NCBI RefSeq assembly: GCF_020859565.1 | Contig: NZ_JAJHUO010000002.1 | Span: 62,001-126,000 of the forward strand | Length of the DNA stretch: 64,000 nucleotides | Origin: Saccharothrix luteola | GTDB lineage: Bacteria > Actinomycetota > Actinomycetes > Mycobacteriales > Pseudonocardiaceae | Reading direction: 5' to 3' | Part shown: positions 16,103 to 24,459 of the stretch, piece after piece | Position numbering within the stretch: position 1 is the stretch's first letter | How the letters are laid out: each line of letters starts with the position of its first letter | Notes under the pieces: generated by a model | The model's input: only the letters and a program-made list of their open reading frames with translations | Database searches by the model: none | Told to the model about the DNA's origin: nothing | Made by a program: the position numbers and the translations under genes

Positions 16103-16807
16103 ATGTTCGAGTTGGTGGCGAAGCTCGCGGAGATCCTGTCGTCACACTGGGTGCGGTTCCTCGACGGCCGGCGGTCGGGGCGGGACGCCGAGGTCGCGGC
16201 GCACATCGTCGGCGTGGTGCTGGCACTCCAGGAGCTGTGCGTGCGCGGCGAACGGCTGCTCGTGCTCGCCGAGGAGCTGGCCGGCGACTCGCCGGGGCCG
16301 CGGACGTCGGCCGAGTTCGAGGGCGTGCTGGCCGAGCAGGTGCGCGAGGTCGGGGCGCTGCGGCTGAAGCTGTCCGACGCGAAGCCGCTGCTGGCCACCG
16401 TCGACCCGCTGTTCTACCCGGAACTCGCCCCGGTCGTGGACCAGAAGTCCGGCCTGCTGACGCGGTGGGCCAGGCAGGCGTCGCTGAGCGCGTTCTCCAC
16501 CACGACCCTGTTCTTCCTGCCGTCGCGCGAGGTGGCGAGCCTGGTCGACAAGGCAGGCGGGGGAGCCGAACTCGACCGCGGCCCGTACGCGCACGCCGTG
16601 GCCGAGGGCGTGCGCGCGGTCCGGGCGCGGGAGCTGCGGGACCTGCGCACCGCCGCCGCCAAGGGCACCGGGATCCACGCCGAGATCGCCGCCGCACGGG
16701 CGGGCCTGGCACGCACCAAGGACTTCTGCGCCACGTTGCTCCGGGCGACCGAGACCGCCGTCGGGCCGGAGGCGATGACGCGGCTGCGGCGCGAACTGCT
16801 GCCCTGA
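16103..16807 (+). CDS. Hypothetical alpha-helical protein
   Basis: A 234-aa protein with GGAGGG 7 bases before its ATG. I recognise no domain. It is predicted to be mostly helical, with heptad-like stretches (LALQELCVRGERLLVLAEEL, LAEQVREVGALRLKLSDAKP) and no signal peptide or transmembrane helix. A YPELAPVVDQKSGLLTRWAR stretch divides the two halves. Its stop is 11 bp from the stop of the convergent gene at 16819, so the two genes share almost no intergenic space. Confidence 0.7.
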   Translation: MFELVAKLAEILSSHWVRFLDGRRSGRDAEVAAHIVGVVLALQELCVRGERLLVLAEELAGDSPGPRTSAEFEGVLAEQVREVGALRLKLSDAKPLLATVDPLFYPELAPVVDQKSGLLTRWARQASLSAFSTTTLFFLPSREVASLVDKAGGGAELDRGPYAHAVAEGVRAVRARELRDLRTAAAKGTGIHAEIAAARAGLARTKDFCATLLRATETAVGPEAMTRLRRELLP

Positions 16808-16818
16808 GCCCGAGCCGG

Positions 16819-17892
16819 TCAGCGGTGGTGCCGCAGTTCCCGGACCAGCTCCGGGTCGCGCGGGTAGCCCATCGTGGCGAACGCGATGCTGCCGATGTCG
16901 GTGGCCAGCACCGTCGTCCGGGCGAAACCCAGCAGCACGGCCAGCCGGTCGACGTTGAACATCATCCGCTGGAACAGGCCGGTGCTCCTGAGGGGTTCGT
17001 CGATGCGGACCTCGTCCACGCTCAGCTCGACCCGGTCGGACCAGCTGAACTGGAGCAGCGCCGTGGCGGAGCCCTGGCGCAGGACGACGTCGACGCTGCC
17101 GCTCCCGCCGGGGTACAGGGCGAGGTCGGCACGCGCCCCGTCGAGCCGGTGGAGCAGCGTCGCGGCGAACCGGGACGGGCTGATCGGCGCCCACTCGCGC
17201 CACGTCGCCACGAACTCGTCGTCCAGGCCCACGACGGTCAGCCCGGGCTCCAGCCGGCGGAAGGCCGCGAGGTCCGCGGGTTCGACCGCCTGGCCGGGTC
17301 GCTCGGACGGCGTCACCGAGATCCGAGCGGCATCGGCCACCAGTTCGTCCCACAGCGGGTCGGGGCGGAACGGGGGAAACGGCAGTTCGCCGCCGAGCGC
17401 CTCCCAGGCGCGCCGCCACCACGCCACGGCGCGCACCGGCCGCATCCCGACGAGCGTGGCCGCGACCACCTGGCACCGCACCAGCAGCAGCGACGCGCCG
17501 ACACCCACCAGCTCGATCGGCCCCGGCCGCTCGCTGGTCAGGGCCGCGTGCTCGGCGGCGTGCTCCATCTCGGAGTAGGCCACGATGTGGGGCGCGTTGG
17601 TGACCTGGAACTCGATGGCCGAGTCCAGCACGGCACCGGTGGACACCGGCTGGAACACGACGTCGTCCGGGGTGAGGATCAACGGCCACAAGCCCTGCTC
17701 GTCACCCATCACGAACTCCACGGCGGGGTCGCCGTTGGGCGCGCGGATGGCGCGGTGCCTGCGGACCGCGTCGGCGTCGATCCGGACCGCGTCGTCGAGG
17801 GCCGGCACGTGCACGCGGACCCCGTTCGCGACGGTGGTCACTCGAAGGCCGGGCAGGTGGTCGAGCGCGCGGGTGATGTCCGTCGGGTCCAT
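16819..17892 (-). CDS. Hypothetical protein with a possible GNAT-like C-terminal domain
   Basis: A 357-aa protein starting at ATG 17892, with GGAGG 4 bases upstream. The longer open frame above it has no start with a ribosome site. The first 230 residues are unrecognised. The last ~120 include YPGGSGSVDVVLRQG, DEPLRSTGLFQRMMFNVDR and VLATDIGSIAFATMGYPRDP. The spacing and the small-residue turn before GY resemble the acceptor helix and final strand of a GNAT acetyltransferase, but the acetyl-CoA Q/RxxGxG/A loop is not obvious. The call is therefore tentative. No membrane segment or signal is seen. Confidence 0.6.
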   Translation of the reverse strand: MDPTDITRALDHLPGLRVTTVANGVRVHVPALDDAVRIDADAVRRHRAIRAPNGDPAVEFVMGDEQGLWPLILTPDDVVFQPVSTGAVLDSAIEFQVTNAPHIVAYSEMEHAAEHAALTSERPGPIELVGVGASLLLVRCQVVAATLVGMRPVRAVAWWRRAWEALGGELPFPPFRPDPLWDELVADAARISVTPSERPGQAVEPADLAAFRRLEPGLTVVGLDDEFVATWREWAPISPSRFAATLLHRLDGARADLALYPGGSGSVDVVLRQGSATALLQFSWSDRVELSVDEVRIDEPLRSTGLFQRMMFNVDRLAVLLGFARTTVLATDIGSIAFATMGYPRDPELVRELRHHR

Positions 17893-17995
17893 GCGGCCTC
17901 CGATCGTCGCCTGCGACCATTCTCCACTCACGGTGCACCCGGCGCGGCTCCTTCCCGGTGTTGGTCGAGTCGTGGGGGATTCGTGAGCCGAGGCG

Positions 17996-18025
17996 TTGGC
18001 CGGCCAGGCGTTCACCATGTAGAAT
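17996..18025 (+). promoter_or_regulatory. Candidate sigma-70-type promoter for the SnoaL-like gene
   Basis: TTGGCC (17996-18001) and TAGAAT (18020-18025) are separated by 18 bp and sit in the most AT-rich stretch of this gap. If used, the message would have a leader of about 310 nt before the ATG at 18344; nothing recognisable was seen in that leader. Confidence 0.35.
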
Positions 18026-18343
18026 AGTGGGAAAGTATCGCGCCATCTGTTGTACGCGAACGATGTGAACCACCGCGGTCGAAGCGGTGCCGCAGAAGTC
18101 TTTGGCAGCAAAGCACTGGCCGTCGGGAACGGGACGCGGTGCGGCTCTCGGTGATCTGCGGGACGTGGTCGTGGACGCGTCGTGCTCCCTCGACGTGACC
18201 GGCCCGGTCCTGCCTTGTCCTGGGAAGCGGAAATCACGTCCACGGGAATCAAGTCCGCGCGGATTGAAGTCCACAGTGGAGGTTCTGGCCCGGACGCCAC
18301 GGCGAACCGCGAAGCAGGAAGAATCACGGCGAAAGAGGAAGAC

Positions 18344-18769
18344 ATGGCCATCAGCGAAGACCACGTCCGAACCGAACCGGATGCCGACGACCGCGCCGCG
18401 ATCGCGGCACTCCCCGTGAACCTGACCTCGGCGTGGCGGGCGCAGGACGCCGAGGCGTTCGCCGAGCTCTTCATCGACGACGGCACGATGATCCTGCCCG
18501 GCCTGTACCGCAAGGGCAAAGACGACATCCGCGCCTACATGGCCCAGGCCTTCGAGGGACCGTACCGGGGCACCCGGGTGACCGGTGACCCGCTCCACCT
18601 CAAGATGCTCAACGACGACAGCGCGGTGCTGATCACCCAGGGAGGCGTGCTCGCCCCCGACGAGACGGAAGTCCACCCGACCCGGGAGATCAGGGCCTCG
18701 TGGTTCGTCGTGCGCCAGGGCGGGCAGTGGAAACTGGCCGCGTACCACAACAGCCCGGTCAACACCTGA
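18344..18769 (+). CDS. SnoaL-like/SgcJ-EcaC family protein
   Basis: A 141-aa single-domain protein of the NTF2-like (SnoaL/SgcJ) fold. The open frame extends upstream, but this ATG has AGAGGAAG 4 bases before it and gives the family's usual length. Family features are NLTSAWRAQDAEAFAELFID and DGTMILPGLYRKGKDDIRAY, then FVVRQGGQWKLAAYHNSPVN. Members include polyketide cyclases and proteins near enediyne clusters, but many are stand-alone with no known reaction. No biosynthetic genes surround it, so no substrate is proposed. Confidence 0.8.
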   Translation: MAISEDHVRTEPDADDRAAIAALPVNLTSAWRAQDAEAFAELFIDDGTMILPGLYRKGKDDIRAYMAQAFEGPYRGTRVTGDPLHLKMLNDDSAVLITQGGVLAPDETEVHPTREIRASWFVVRQGGQWKLAAYHNSPVNT

Positions 18770-18830
18770 CCGCCTGACTCCGTCCGCGGCGACCTCTTGG
18801 GGACCGGAAGCAGGCGCTCAGGTCAGGCGG
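18770..18830. terminator. Candidate bidirectional terminator between convergent genes
   Basis: CCGCCTGAC and GTCAGGCGG form a 9-bp perfect stem around a 43-base loop, spanning the gap between the SnoaL-like stop (18769) and the HEAT-protein stop (18818). There is no U tract. Confidence 0.35.
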
Positions 18831-20047
18831 TCCGCCGCCGCGGCGCGCACGGTCGTGGTTTCGATCGGGTCGTCGGCCAGTTCGCGCAGGCGTGCCCGGG
18901 TCTCACGGGTGAGCGGCGCCCGTGCGGCGGCGAACGCCCGGACGTCTTCCTCGCAGTCCCACAGGCCTTCGATTAGCAGGTGGTCCGGTCGCACGGGGCT
19001 GAGCGCCACCAACGCGCCGAGGTAGGCGGCGCGTTCGTAGGAGTGCGGGGTGTCCGACCACAACCGTTCCAGGATGGGGACGGCGCGGTGCGCCGCGGTC
19101 GACCCCGGCAGTCGTGCCAGGCCGGTGGCCGCGACGTCGTAGCCGCACCAGTCGTCGCCGGGTGGGCGTTCCAGGGTGTGCAGCATCAGTTCGACGTCCC
19201 GGTGGTCGCCGTGCGTCGCGAGGACGCGGGTCGCGATCAAGCGGAGGGGGTGGTCGGGGTCCGCCGACCAGCGGCGCGCGTGGTCCGCGGCCCGTGGTCC
19301 CAGCGCGCGGAGGGCACGGCCGAGTCCGGGCACGGGTCGCCGCACGGGGGTGTCCAGCACGAGGTGCTCCGCCAGGTCCAGCAGGGCGGGTTCCGGGCCG
19401 CGTCGGGTGATCTCGAACAGCGCCCGGGTCTTCGCGGCCGGCGGCAGGTCGCGGTCGAGGAGCAGCGCGAGCAGTTCACCGGTGGGGCGGTCGCGGTGCG
19501 GGTCGGGTCTGCCGTGGGCGCGGTCGGTGTCGGGTCGGGTGGCCCAGGCGTGCTGCCGCGCCCAGGTCAGCCACGGGTCGCTGCGCCAGAGAAGGCTGCG
19601 GCGGTCGTCCGGGGTCAGGCGGTGCCGCGCGGTGGCGGCGAGGTCGTCCCACCAGGCGTGGGGCCACTCGGCGGCGGCGGTTTCGAGCACGTCGATCCAG
19701 TGCGGGCCGTCGCGGACGTAGTCCCGGACGGCGGTGACGGCCTCGCGGGACCCGGCGCTGCCGAGGGCCACCAGCAGGGAGGCCACGGTGAGGGTCGCCT
19801 GGTCGTCCGTGCTGTCCCGCAGCAGGGCGGTGATCGGGTGCGGCGGCAGGGCGAGATCGCGGACCAGTCGCGCCAGGTACACCGTGCGGCTGTCGACCTG
19901 CCAGTCCCAGCGGTAGTCGTGCGCGACGCAGTCGTGGACCAGGTCGGCGGAGTGCGGGTCGGTGGTCGCGAGCACCGCTCCCCGGCCGCGGCCGCGGTGC
20001 AGCATCCCGGCGAGGGTGTCGGCAGGGGCTGGGCGCATCGACGCCAT
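18818..20047 (-). CDS. HEAT-repeat-like helical protein paired with the NACHT NTPase
   Basis: A 409-aa soluble protein of repeating helix pairs, for example TVASLLVALGSAGSREAVTA, EPALLDLAEHLVLDTPVRRP, LRLIATRVLATHGDHRDVEL and YERAAYLGALVALSPVRPDH. The pattern matches HEAT/armadillo scaffolds. The ATG at 20047 gives MASMRPAP; no Shine-Dalgarno sequence is evident, and an ATG at 20038 is also possible. It lies 52 bp downstream of the NACHT gene on the same strand, so the two are probably co-transcribed. HEAT-type scaffolds commonly present partners or ligands to NTPases. A sensor or adaptor role is inference only. Confidence 0.65.
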   Translation of the reverse strand: MASMRPAPADTLAGMLHRGRGRGAVLATTDPHSADLVHDCVAHDYRWDWQVDSRTVYLARLVRDLALPPHPITALLRDSTDDQATLTVASLLVALGSAGSREAVTAVRDYVRDGPHWIDVLETAAAEWPHAWWDDLAATARHRLTPDDRRSLLWRSDPWLTWARQHAWATRPDTDRAHGRPDPHRDRPTGELLALLLDRDLPPAAKTRALFEITRRGPEPALLDLAEHLVLDTPVRRPVPGLGRALRALGPRAADHARRWSADPDHPLRLIATRVLATHGDHRDVELMLHTLERPPGDDWCGYDVAATGLARLPGSTAAHRAVPILERLWSDTPHSYERAAYLGALVALSPVRPDHLLIEGLWDCEEDVRAFAAARAPLTRETRARLRELADDPIETTTVRAAAADRLT

Positions 20048-20099
20048 TGTGGGCCGGGAGGAGCGGGCGAGCGAGCGGTTTCGGGGGTGTGACCGCGTC

Positions 20100-22484
20100 T
20101 CAGCCGCTCTGCGTGGACCTGCGCGTCTCGGCCGCGTGCTGGAGTGGCGGTGTCGGGACGGCCCACGGGTCACCCGGGTGGTCGTGTCGTGCGGCGAGGT
20201 GGTTCTGCAGGCGTGCGTGGCGGAACTGGTAGACGGCGCCGACCTGGCGCAGGATCCCCAGGCGATGGGCTTCGGCGAGGAACTCCTGGAGCCGCCACGG
20301 CAGGCGGCCCCTGGCCGCCTGCACGAGCCGTGCGCTGGTGTAGTGCGCCCAGGCCGAGGCGTTCAGGGCCACCACGAGGCAGGCAGCGGAACTGCTGAAG
20401 AACGCGTAGACCACCCCGCGCAACGTCGTACCCGGGTCGAAGCCGTCGCGGCCGACATAGCGGATGAGGGCCCACGGGACGTCGTCCGTCAGCACGGGCG
20501 CCAGGACCGCGACGGTCCCCGCCACCAGTGCGAGGAGCCGATCCGCTCGGACGGACGACGCCGGTGTGACGACGTCGCGGAGACCGCTGGGATTCTTGAT
20601 CCACCTCAGGAAGGCGAACCCGACGCCGATGACCGTCCCGCCCGCGAACCCGGCCGACGCGGCGCCGACGGAGGTGGTGACGCTGCCCGTGCCGAAGGTG
20701 AAGACGCCGCAGATCGCGGCGATGACGAGGGCGGTCGCCCCGGTCAACCTCACCGCTCCGGGCAACCGGTGGCGCCACTGGTGGGTGGAGAAGCCGGCCC
20801 GGCTGGGGACCGCGGGTGGCACGGGAAGGCCCGCCACGAGGATCACCAGCACGAACAGCACTCCGCCGGTGCCCGCCCGGCCCAGGACGTCCTCGACAGC
20901 CTCTCCCCAGCCGTTCCGCTGCCCGGTCGCGAAGTCCCATGCCGTGACGACGCACGCTCCCACCGCCGCGCCGCCGAACGCGGAGAGCGCCGCCGTCAGG
21001 ATCGGAGACCGGACGCGGGCGCGTCGCGCGAGCCAGGCCGCGATCAGGATGACGCAGGCAGGTCCGGGCACGGCGCGGAGCAGCCACCCGACGGCGTCGT
21101 CGTGCACCAGGTCGTGGCCGCCGCCGGGAACCAGTGCGTAGGCCTTGCCCAGCAGGAAGTCGAGCAATGCCACGACGGACATCCACAGCAGCACCCGCCG
21201 CCGCGGTGAAGCAGACGTCGGCGTCCACCGGTAGAGCTGCCACCAGGCCAGGTCGTAGGTGCCCTGTCGTCGCAGTCCGGCCGCGAGGTGCGTCAGGTGC
21301 CGGTGAGCCCGAGCCGGGTGCCGGCGACGTCCGGCGGCTTCCTGTCGATGAGCGCGGGTGTAGAGGGTCGGGACGAGTGCGTCGAGCAGGTGGTGCTCGA
21401 CGGAGGTAGAGGTGGGGAAGCGGCCCGTGTCGGTGAGTTCGGTGGGGTCACCGGGTGCGTCGGCGTAGACGGTGCGGGCGAGCGCCACCACGAGCGGGCT
21501 GGTGAGGGCTTGGGCGGTCGGCCCGTCCGGGTGCTCGGCCAGGTGCTCGGCCAGGGTGTCCCAGCGCTCCTGACGGGGGCCGGGCGGGGTGGCCAGGCGA
21601 AGCAGGGTGACCGCGTCGTCGGGGCGGACGGGTGAGGGTGTCACGACGGCCGCGCCGGTCAGGACACCGGCGTCGGCCACGGCGGTGGTGTAGTCGGCGG
21701 TGCGACAGGTGAGCACCACGGGGGAGTGGGGATCGAGGGTGTCGTCGAGGGCGGTGAGCACCGCGGCGCGGCCGGGTTCGGGGCGTTCGTCGAGAGCGTC
21801 GAGCACGGGCAGGACGCGGCCGTCGGCGAGCAGGTCGTCGATCGCGGTGGGGCCGAAGGTCTCCACGTCGGCCAACGCCGGGTAGTCGGCGGCAATCCGG
21901 CGGCGCAGCCACGTTCGCGGGCTTTCGCGGGACGGGTCGAACGACGCGAGCGAGAGCAGCACCGGCACCGGTTCGTCCGGGTCGCGGTCGCGCAGCAGGG
22001 CGAGGGTGAGCAGCACGGCGAAGGTGGTCTTGCCCGATCCCGCGGGTCCCAGGACGACCAGGCGGCGGCGGGGCAGGCCGCGGAACGCGGAGGCCAGCTC
22101 CTGCGGCGCGTCGGCCCGGCAGCTGACCGGGTCGCCGATCAGCTGCCGGTGATCGCCGACGTCGGGCAGGGAGCAGTCGGCCCACCGCACGGGCAGTGGC
22201 GCCGGGTCGAACAACTGCCGCAGCGCCGCCTCGTCCTGCCACTGCCGGCGCACCAGTCGTGCCAGCAGCAGCGCGGCGTCCGCCACCTGTCCGGGGGTGG
22301 ACGGTCCGCGTCGCGGGTCGCGCCGCCACGCCCAGACCGTCAGCACGCCGAACAGGCCGACCACCGCCGCCACCACGGAGCCCGCGTCCGCCGCCTGCTC
22401 GGGCTCCGCCCACACCCACACCGCCACCTGACCGGCCGCCAGGACGGCGCACAGCAGCCACGTGAGGACCCACCGCCACCGCAT
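20100..22484 (-). CDS. Membrane-anchored NACHT-family NTPase
   Basis: A 794-aa protein starting at ATG 22484, with GGAGG 4 bases upstream. Two N-terminal helices (LTWLLCAVLAAGQVAVWVWA and the segment around VVAAVVGLFGVLTVWAW) precede a NACHT domain. Walker A is GPAGSGKT (residues 146-153) and Walker B is LDALDE (228-233), with the sensor LTCRTADY further on. Residues about 440-730 hold eight or so further hydrophobic segments. The end reads LPWRLQEFLAEAHRLGILRQ then VYQFRHARLQNHLA, a winged-helix-like tail common in actinobacterial NACHT proteins. Related STAND NTPases act in signalling, cell death and phage defence, but this membrane type has no settled function. It heads a two-gene unit with the HEAT protein. 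Confidence 0.82.
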   Translation of the reverse strand: MRWRWVLTWLLCAVLAAGQVAVWVWAEPEQAADAGSVVAAVVGLFGVLTVWAWRRDPRRGPSTPGQVADAALLLARLVRRQWQDEAALRQLFDPAPLPVRWADCSLPDVGDHRQLIGDPVSCRADAPQELASAFRGLPRRRLVVLGPAGSGKTTFAVLLTLALLRDRDPDEPVPVLLSLASFDPSRESPRTWLRRRIAADYPALADVETFGPTAIDDLLADGRVLPVLDALDERPEPGRAAVLTALDDTLDPHSPVVLTCRTADYTTAVADAGVLTGAAVVTPSPVRPDDAVTLLRLATPPGPRQERWDTLAEHLAEHPDGPTAQALTSPLVVALARTVYADAPGDPTELTDTGRFPTSTSVEHHLLDALVPTLYTRAHRQEAAGRRRHPARAHRHLTHLAAGLRRQGTYDLAWWQLYRWTPTSASPRRRVLLWMSVVALLDFLLGKAYALVPGGGHDLVHDDAVGWLLRAVPGPACVILIAAWLARRARVRSPILTAALSAFGGAAVGACVVTAWDFATGQRNGWGEAVEDVLGRAGTGGVLFVLVILVAGLPVPPAVPSRAGFSTHQWRHRLPGAVRLTGATALVIAAICGVFTFGTGSVTTSVGAASAGFAGGTVIGVGFAFLRWIKNPSGLRDVVTPASSVRADRLLALVAGTVAVLAPVLTDDVPWALIRYVGRDGFDPGTTLRGVVYAFFSSSAACLVVALNASAWAHYTSARLVQAARGRLPWRLQEFLAEAHRLGILRQVGAVYQFRHARLQNHLAARHDHPGDPWAVPTPPLQHAAETRRSTQSG

Positions 22485-22816
22485 CCCCACCTCCGACCTG
22501 CCGCCCACGTGATCCGCAGCCTGCTCCCGCGTCGACGTCCTTCCCCGACACCACGAGCGTGCCCGTTGACCACCTGTCGCCATGACCGGCCCGTTGTCGC
22601 CCGTCCGGGTGTGCCCGGATCAGGTGAAGGGTTACTGCGGTGGCCGGCGCGGGCGATGCAGGCGCACGTGGACGTGGCGTGACCGCGTTCCCCGGAGGGC
22701 TGATTCGCCAGGCTCGTCCGAGTGCACGTGCCAGGTCGTGCACATGGGGGTCCCACCGCTGGGTAGGACGGCGGGTGGCCGAGCACGGCCGGAACAGTTC
22801 CGAGCAGGAGTCGAAA
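22485..22816. promoter_or_regulatory. Divergent promoter region, NACHT gene versus barrel-like gene
   Basis: A 332-bp gap between divergent genes. One small perfect hairpin, TCCGGG-tgtg-CCCGGA, lies at 22604-22619. No clear -35/-10 pair or regulator site was recognised. Confidence 0.35.
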
Positions 22817-23722
22817 ATGGGCAACGCGATTGTGCAACCGAGGTCGGGAGCGGGCGGTCGGGCGGCCATCTACGTCGACGGCCCCTACCCCGGCAGCGAG
22901 GAGACCGCGGCCGAGTTGGCGACCTCCGGGTTCGGCACGGTGATCCTCTGGACCCTGCACGTCCACGAGAACGGCGACCTCTTCTACAACGAGGACCGGA
23001 TCGTGTCGGACGGGGAGTACTGCGGCGACGGGACGTGGCCCGCCTGGGTGAAGTCCCTGAAGACCAGGAAGAACTCGAAGGTCGGTCGCGTCGAGGTCTC
23101 GATCGGCTCCTACGGCGCCGCCGACTGGGAGAACATCGAGAGCCTGGTCAACCGGCGCAGCGCCGACGGCGGCACCGGGCCCGACAGCATCCTGTACCGC
23201 AACTTCGAGGCCCTGCGGGACGAGCTCGGCGTCGACGTGCTCAACAGCGACGACGAATCGTGCTACGACGTGAACTCGACCGTGGAGTTCGCCCGGATGG
23301 CAGAGGTGATCGGGTACCGGAACTTCACCTTCGTGCCTTACGAGGAAGTGGGCTACTGGCAGGCCGTCATGAGGGAACTCGGCTCCCTGGTGGACCGCGT
23401 CTACTTGCAGTGCTACGCGGGGGGCTCGGGCAACGACCCCGCGGATTGGGTCGATGAGCTGGGCATGTCGGTCGACCCGGGGCTGTGGTGCAAGAACGGC
23501 TCGGGTTGCGCGGACGGCGACTCGCCGGAAGCGGTCAAGCAGACGCTGGAGGACATGGGCAAGACCACGTCGATCTACGGCGGGTTCCTGTGGCGCTACT
23601 CCGACATGCGACTGTGTTCGGCCCCGGGACGGACCGTGGCGGACTACGCGGCGGCGGTCAACTCCGCGACTCGCGCCAAGGACGTGTCGACCTCCGCCGC
23701 CACCGGCGGGCCCGGACGATGA
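22817..23722 (+). CDS. Barrel-like protein distantly resembling GH18 enzymes
   Basis: A 301-aa protein with GGAG 6 bases before its ATG. The sequence alternates strand and helix in a TIM-barrel rhythm: AAIYVDGPYPGSEETAAELA, GFGTVILWTLHVHENGDLFY, GRVEVSIGSYGAADWENIES, then VDVLNSDDESCYDVNSTVEF, VDRVYLQCYAGGSGNDPADW and TSIYGGFLWRYSDMRLC. The order (VSIG, then VLNSDDE, then LQCYAG, then GGFLWRY) mimics GH18-like proteins. The canonical DxxDxDxE motif is replaced by LNSDDESC, so hydrolase activity is doubtful. There is no signal peptide, which is odd for this class. Carbohydrate binding or a degenerate chitinase fold are options. Confidence 0.55.
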   Translation: MGNAIVQPRSGAGGRAAIYVDGPYPGSEETAAELATSGFGTVILWTLHVHENGDLFYNEDRIVSDGEYCGDGTWPAWVKSLKTRKNSKVGRVEVSIGSYGAADWENIESLVNRRSADGGTGPDSILYRNFEALRDELGVDVLNSDDESCYDVNSTVEFARMAEVIGYRNFTFVPYEEVGYWQAVMRELGSLVDRVYLQCYAGGSGNDPADWVDELGMSVDPGLWCKNGSGCADGDSPEAVKQTLEDMGKTTSIYGGFLWRYSDMRLCSAPGRTVADYAAAVNSATRAKDVSTSAATGGPGR

Positions 23723-23848
23723 GCGACCGCGGTCGCGCGGTGCCGTGAACCTGTGCGACCGACGCTCCCACTGTCCCCACCGGCCACGATCGCGGATCGG
23801 GAACCAGGCTCGGTAGGATCGCCGCTGCGGGGCAGGCGGGGGGCGACC

Positions 23849-24340
23849 GTGACCGGCGACGACGTGCTGGAGATCCTGGACGCGCTCCGGAAGGCCGGCA
23901 GCGACGTGTGGATCGGCGGGGGCTGGGGCGTCGACGCCCTGCTGGGCAGGCAGACCCGCCCGCACCGGGACCTGGACCTCATGCACCGCGGCGGACAGGA
24001 GCCGGCTGTCGTCGCGACCCTCGCCGAACTGGGCTTCGCCGAATCGGTCGACTGGCGTCCGGTGCGCTTCGTCGTCGTGGACGCGAGGGGACGCGAGATC
24101 GACCTGCACCCGCTCGTCTTCGCTCCCGACGGGAGCGCCACGCAGGCGTCGCTCGAACCAGGGCGGCCGTTCGCCTACCCGGCGGCGTGCTTCGTCACCG
24201 GCACGATCCTGGACCGCACCGTGCCCTGCCTGTCAGCCGAGCAGCAGGTCTACTTCCACCAGGGCTACGAGCCCACCGACCGGGATCGCCACGACATGGC
24301 CCGGCTCCGCGAAGCGTTCGGGATCGCCACCCACTTCTGA
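23849..24340 (+). CDS. Nucleotidyltransferase, lincosamide/aminoglycoside (LinA/AadB) type
   Basis: A 163-aa protein starting at GTG 23849, preceded by a purine-rich GGCGGGGGGCG. The longer upstream frame is not family-like. The core DVWIGGGWGVDALLGRQTRP then HRDLDL carries the GG...DxD metal site of small-molecule nucleotidyltransferases such as LnuA/LinA and ANT(2''). The remainder (LAELGFAESVDW, REIDLHPLVF) supplies the third acidic residue, and FHQGYEPTDRDRHDMARL is a conserved tail. It may modify an antibiotic or another hydroxyl compound. Such genes are frequent in soil actinomycetes, and resistance should not be assumed. Confidence 0.78.
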   Translation: MTGDDVLEILDALRKAGSDVWIGGGWGVDALLGRQTRPHRDLDLMHRGGQEPAVVATLAELGFAESVDWRPVRFVVVDARGREIDLHPLVFAPDGSATQASLEPGRPFAYPAACFVTGTILDRTVPCLSAEQQVYFHQGYEPTDRDRHDMARLREAFGIATHF

Positions 24341-24379
24341 CCCCTGCCCGGCCCTGCTACCTGCACCTGCCGGCCGCGC

Positions 24380-24408
24380 CCGTGCCGGCGGTCCGGTCCC
24401 CGGCACGG
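24380..24408. terminator. Bidirectional terminator candidate
   Basis: CCGTGCCGG (24380-24388) and CCGGCACGG (24400-24408) form a perfect 9-bp stem with an 11-base loop, between the convergent nucleotidyltransferase and bactofilin-like genes. No U tract is present. Confidence 0.5.
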
Positions 24409-24459
24409 CCCGCGCGACGCAGCGCGCGTGCGACGTCGGACCGCCGGCGACACCGGACC

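Noticed and set aside
18030..18343. Possible riboswitch or small gene in the long leader before the SnoaL-like gene
   Set aside because: No known riboswitch consensus or start with a ribosome site was recognised.
23849..24340. Nucleotidyltransferase as the toxin of a MenT/AbiEii-type pair
   Set aside because: Sequence fits LinA/AadB-like small-molecule transferases, and no antitoxin gene is adjacent.
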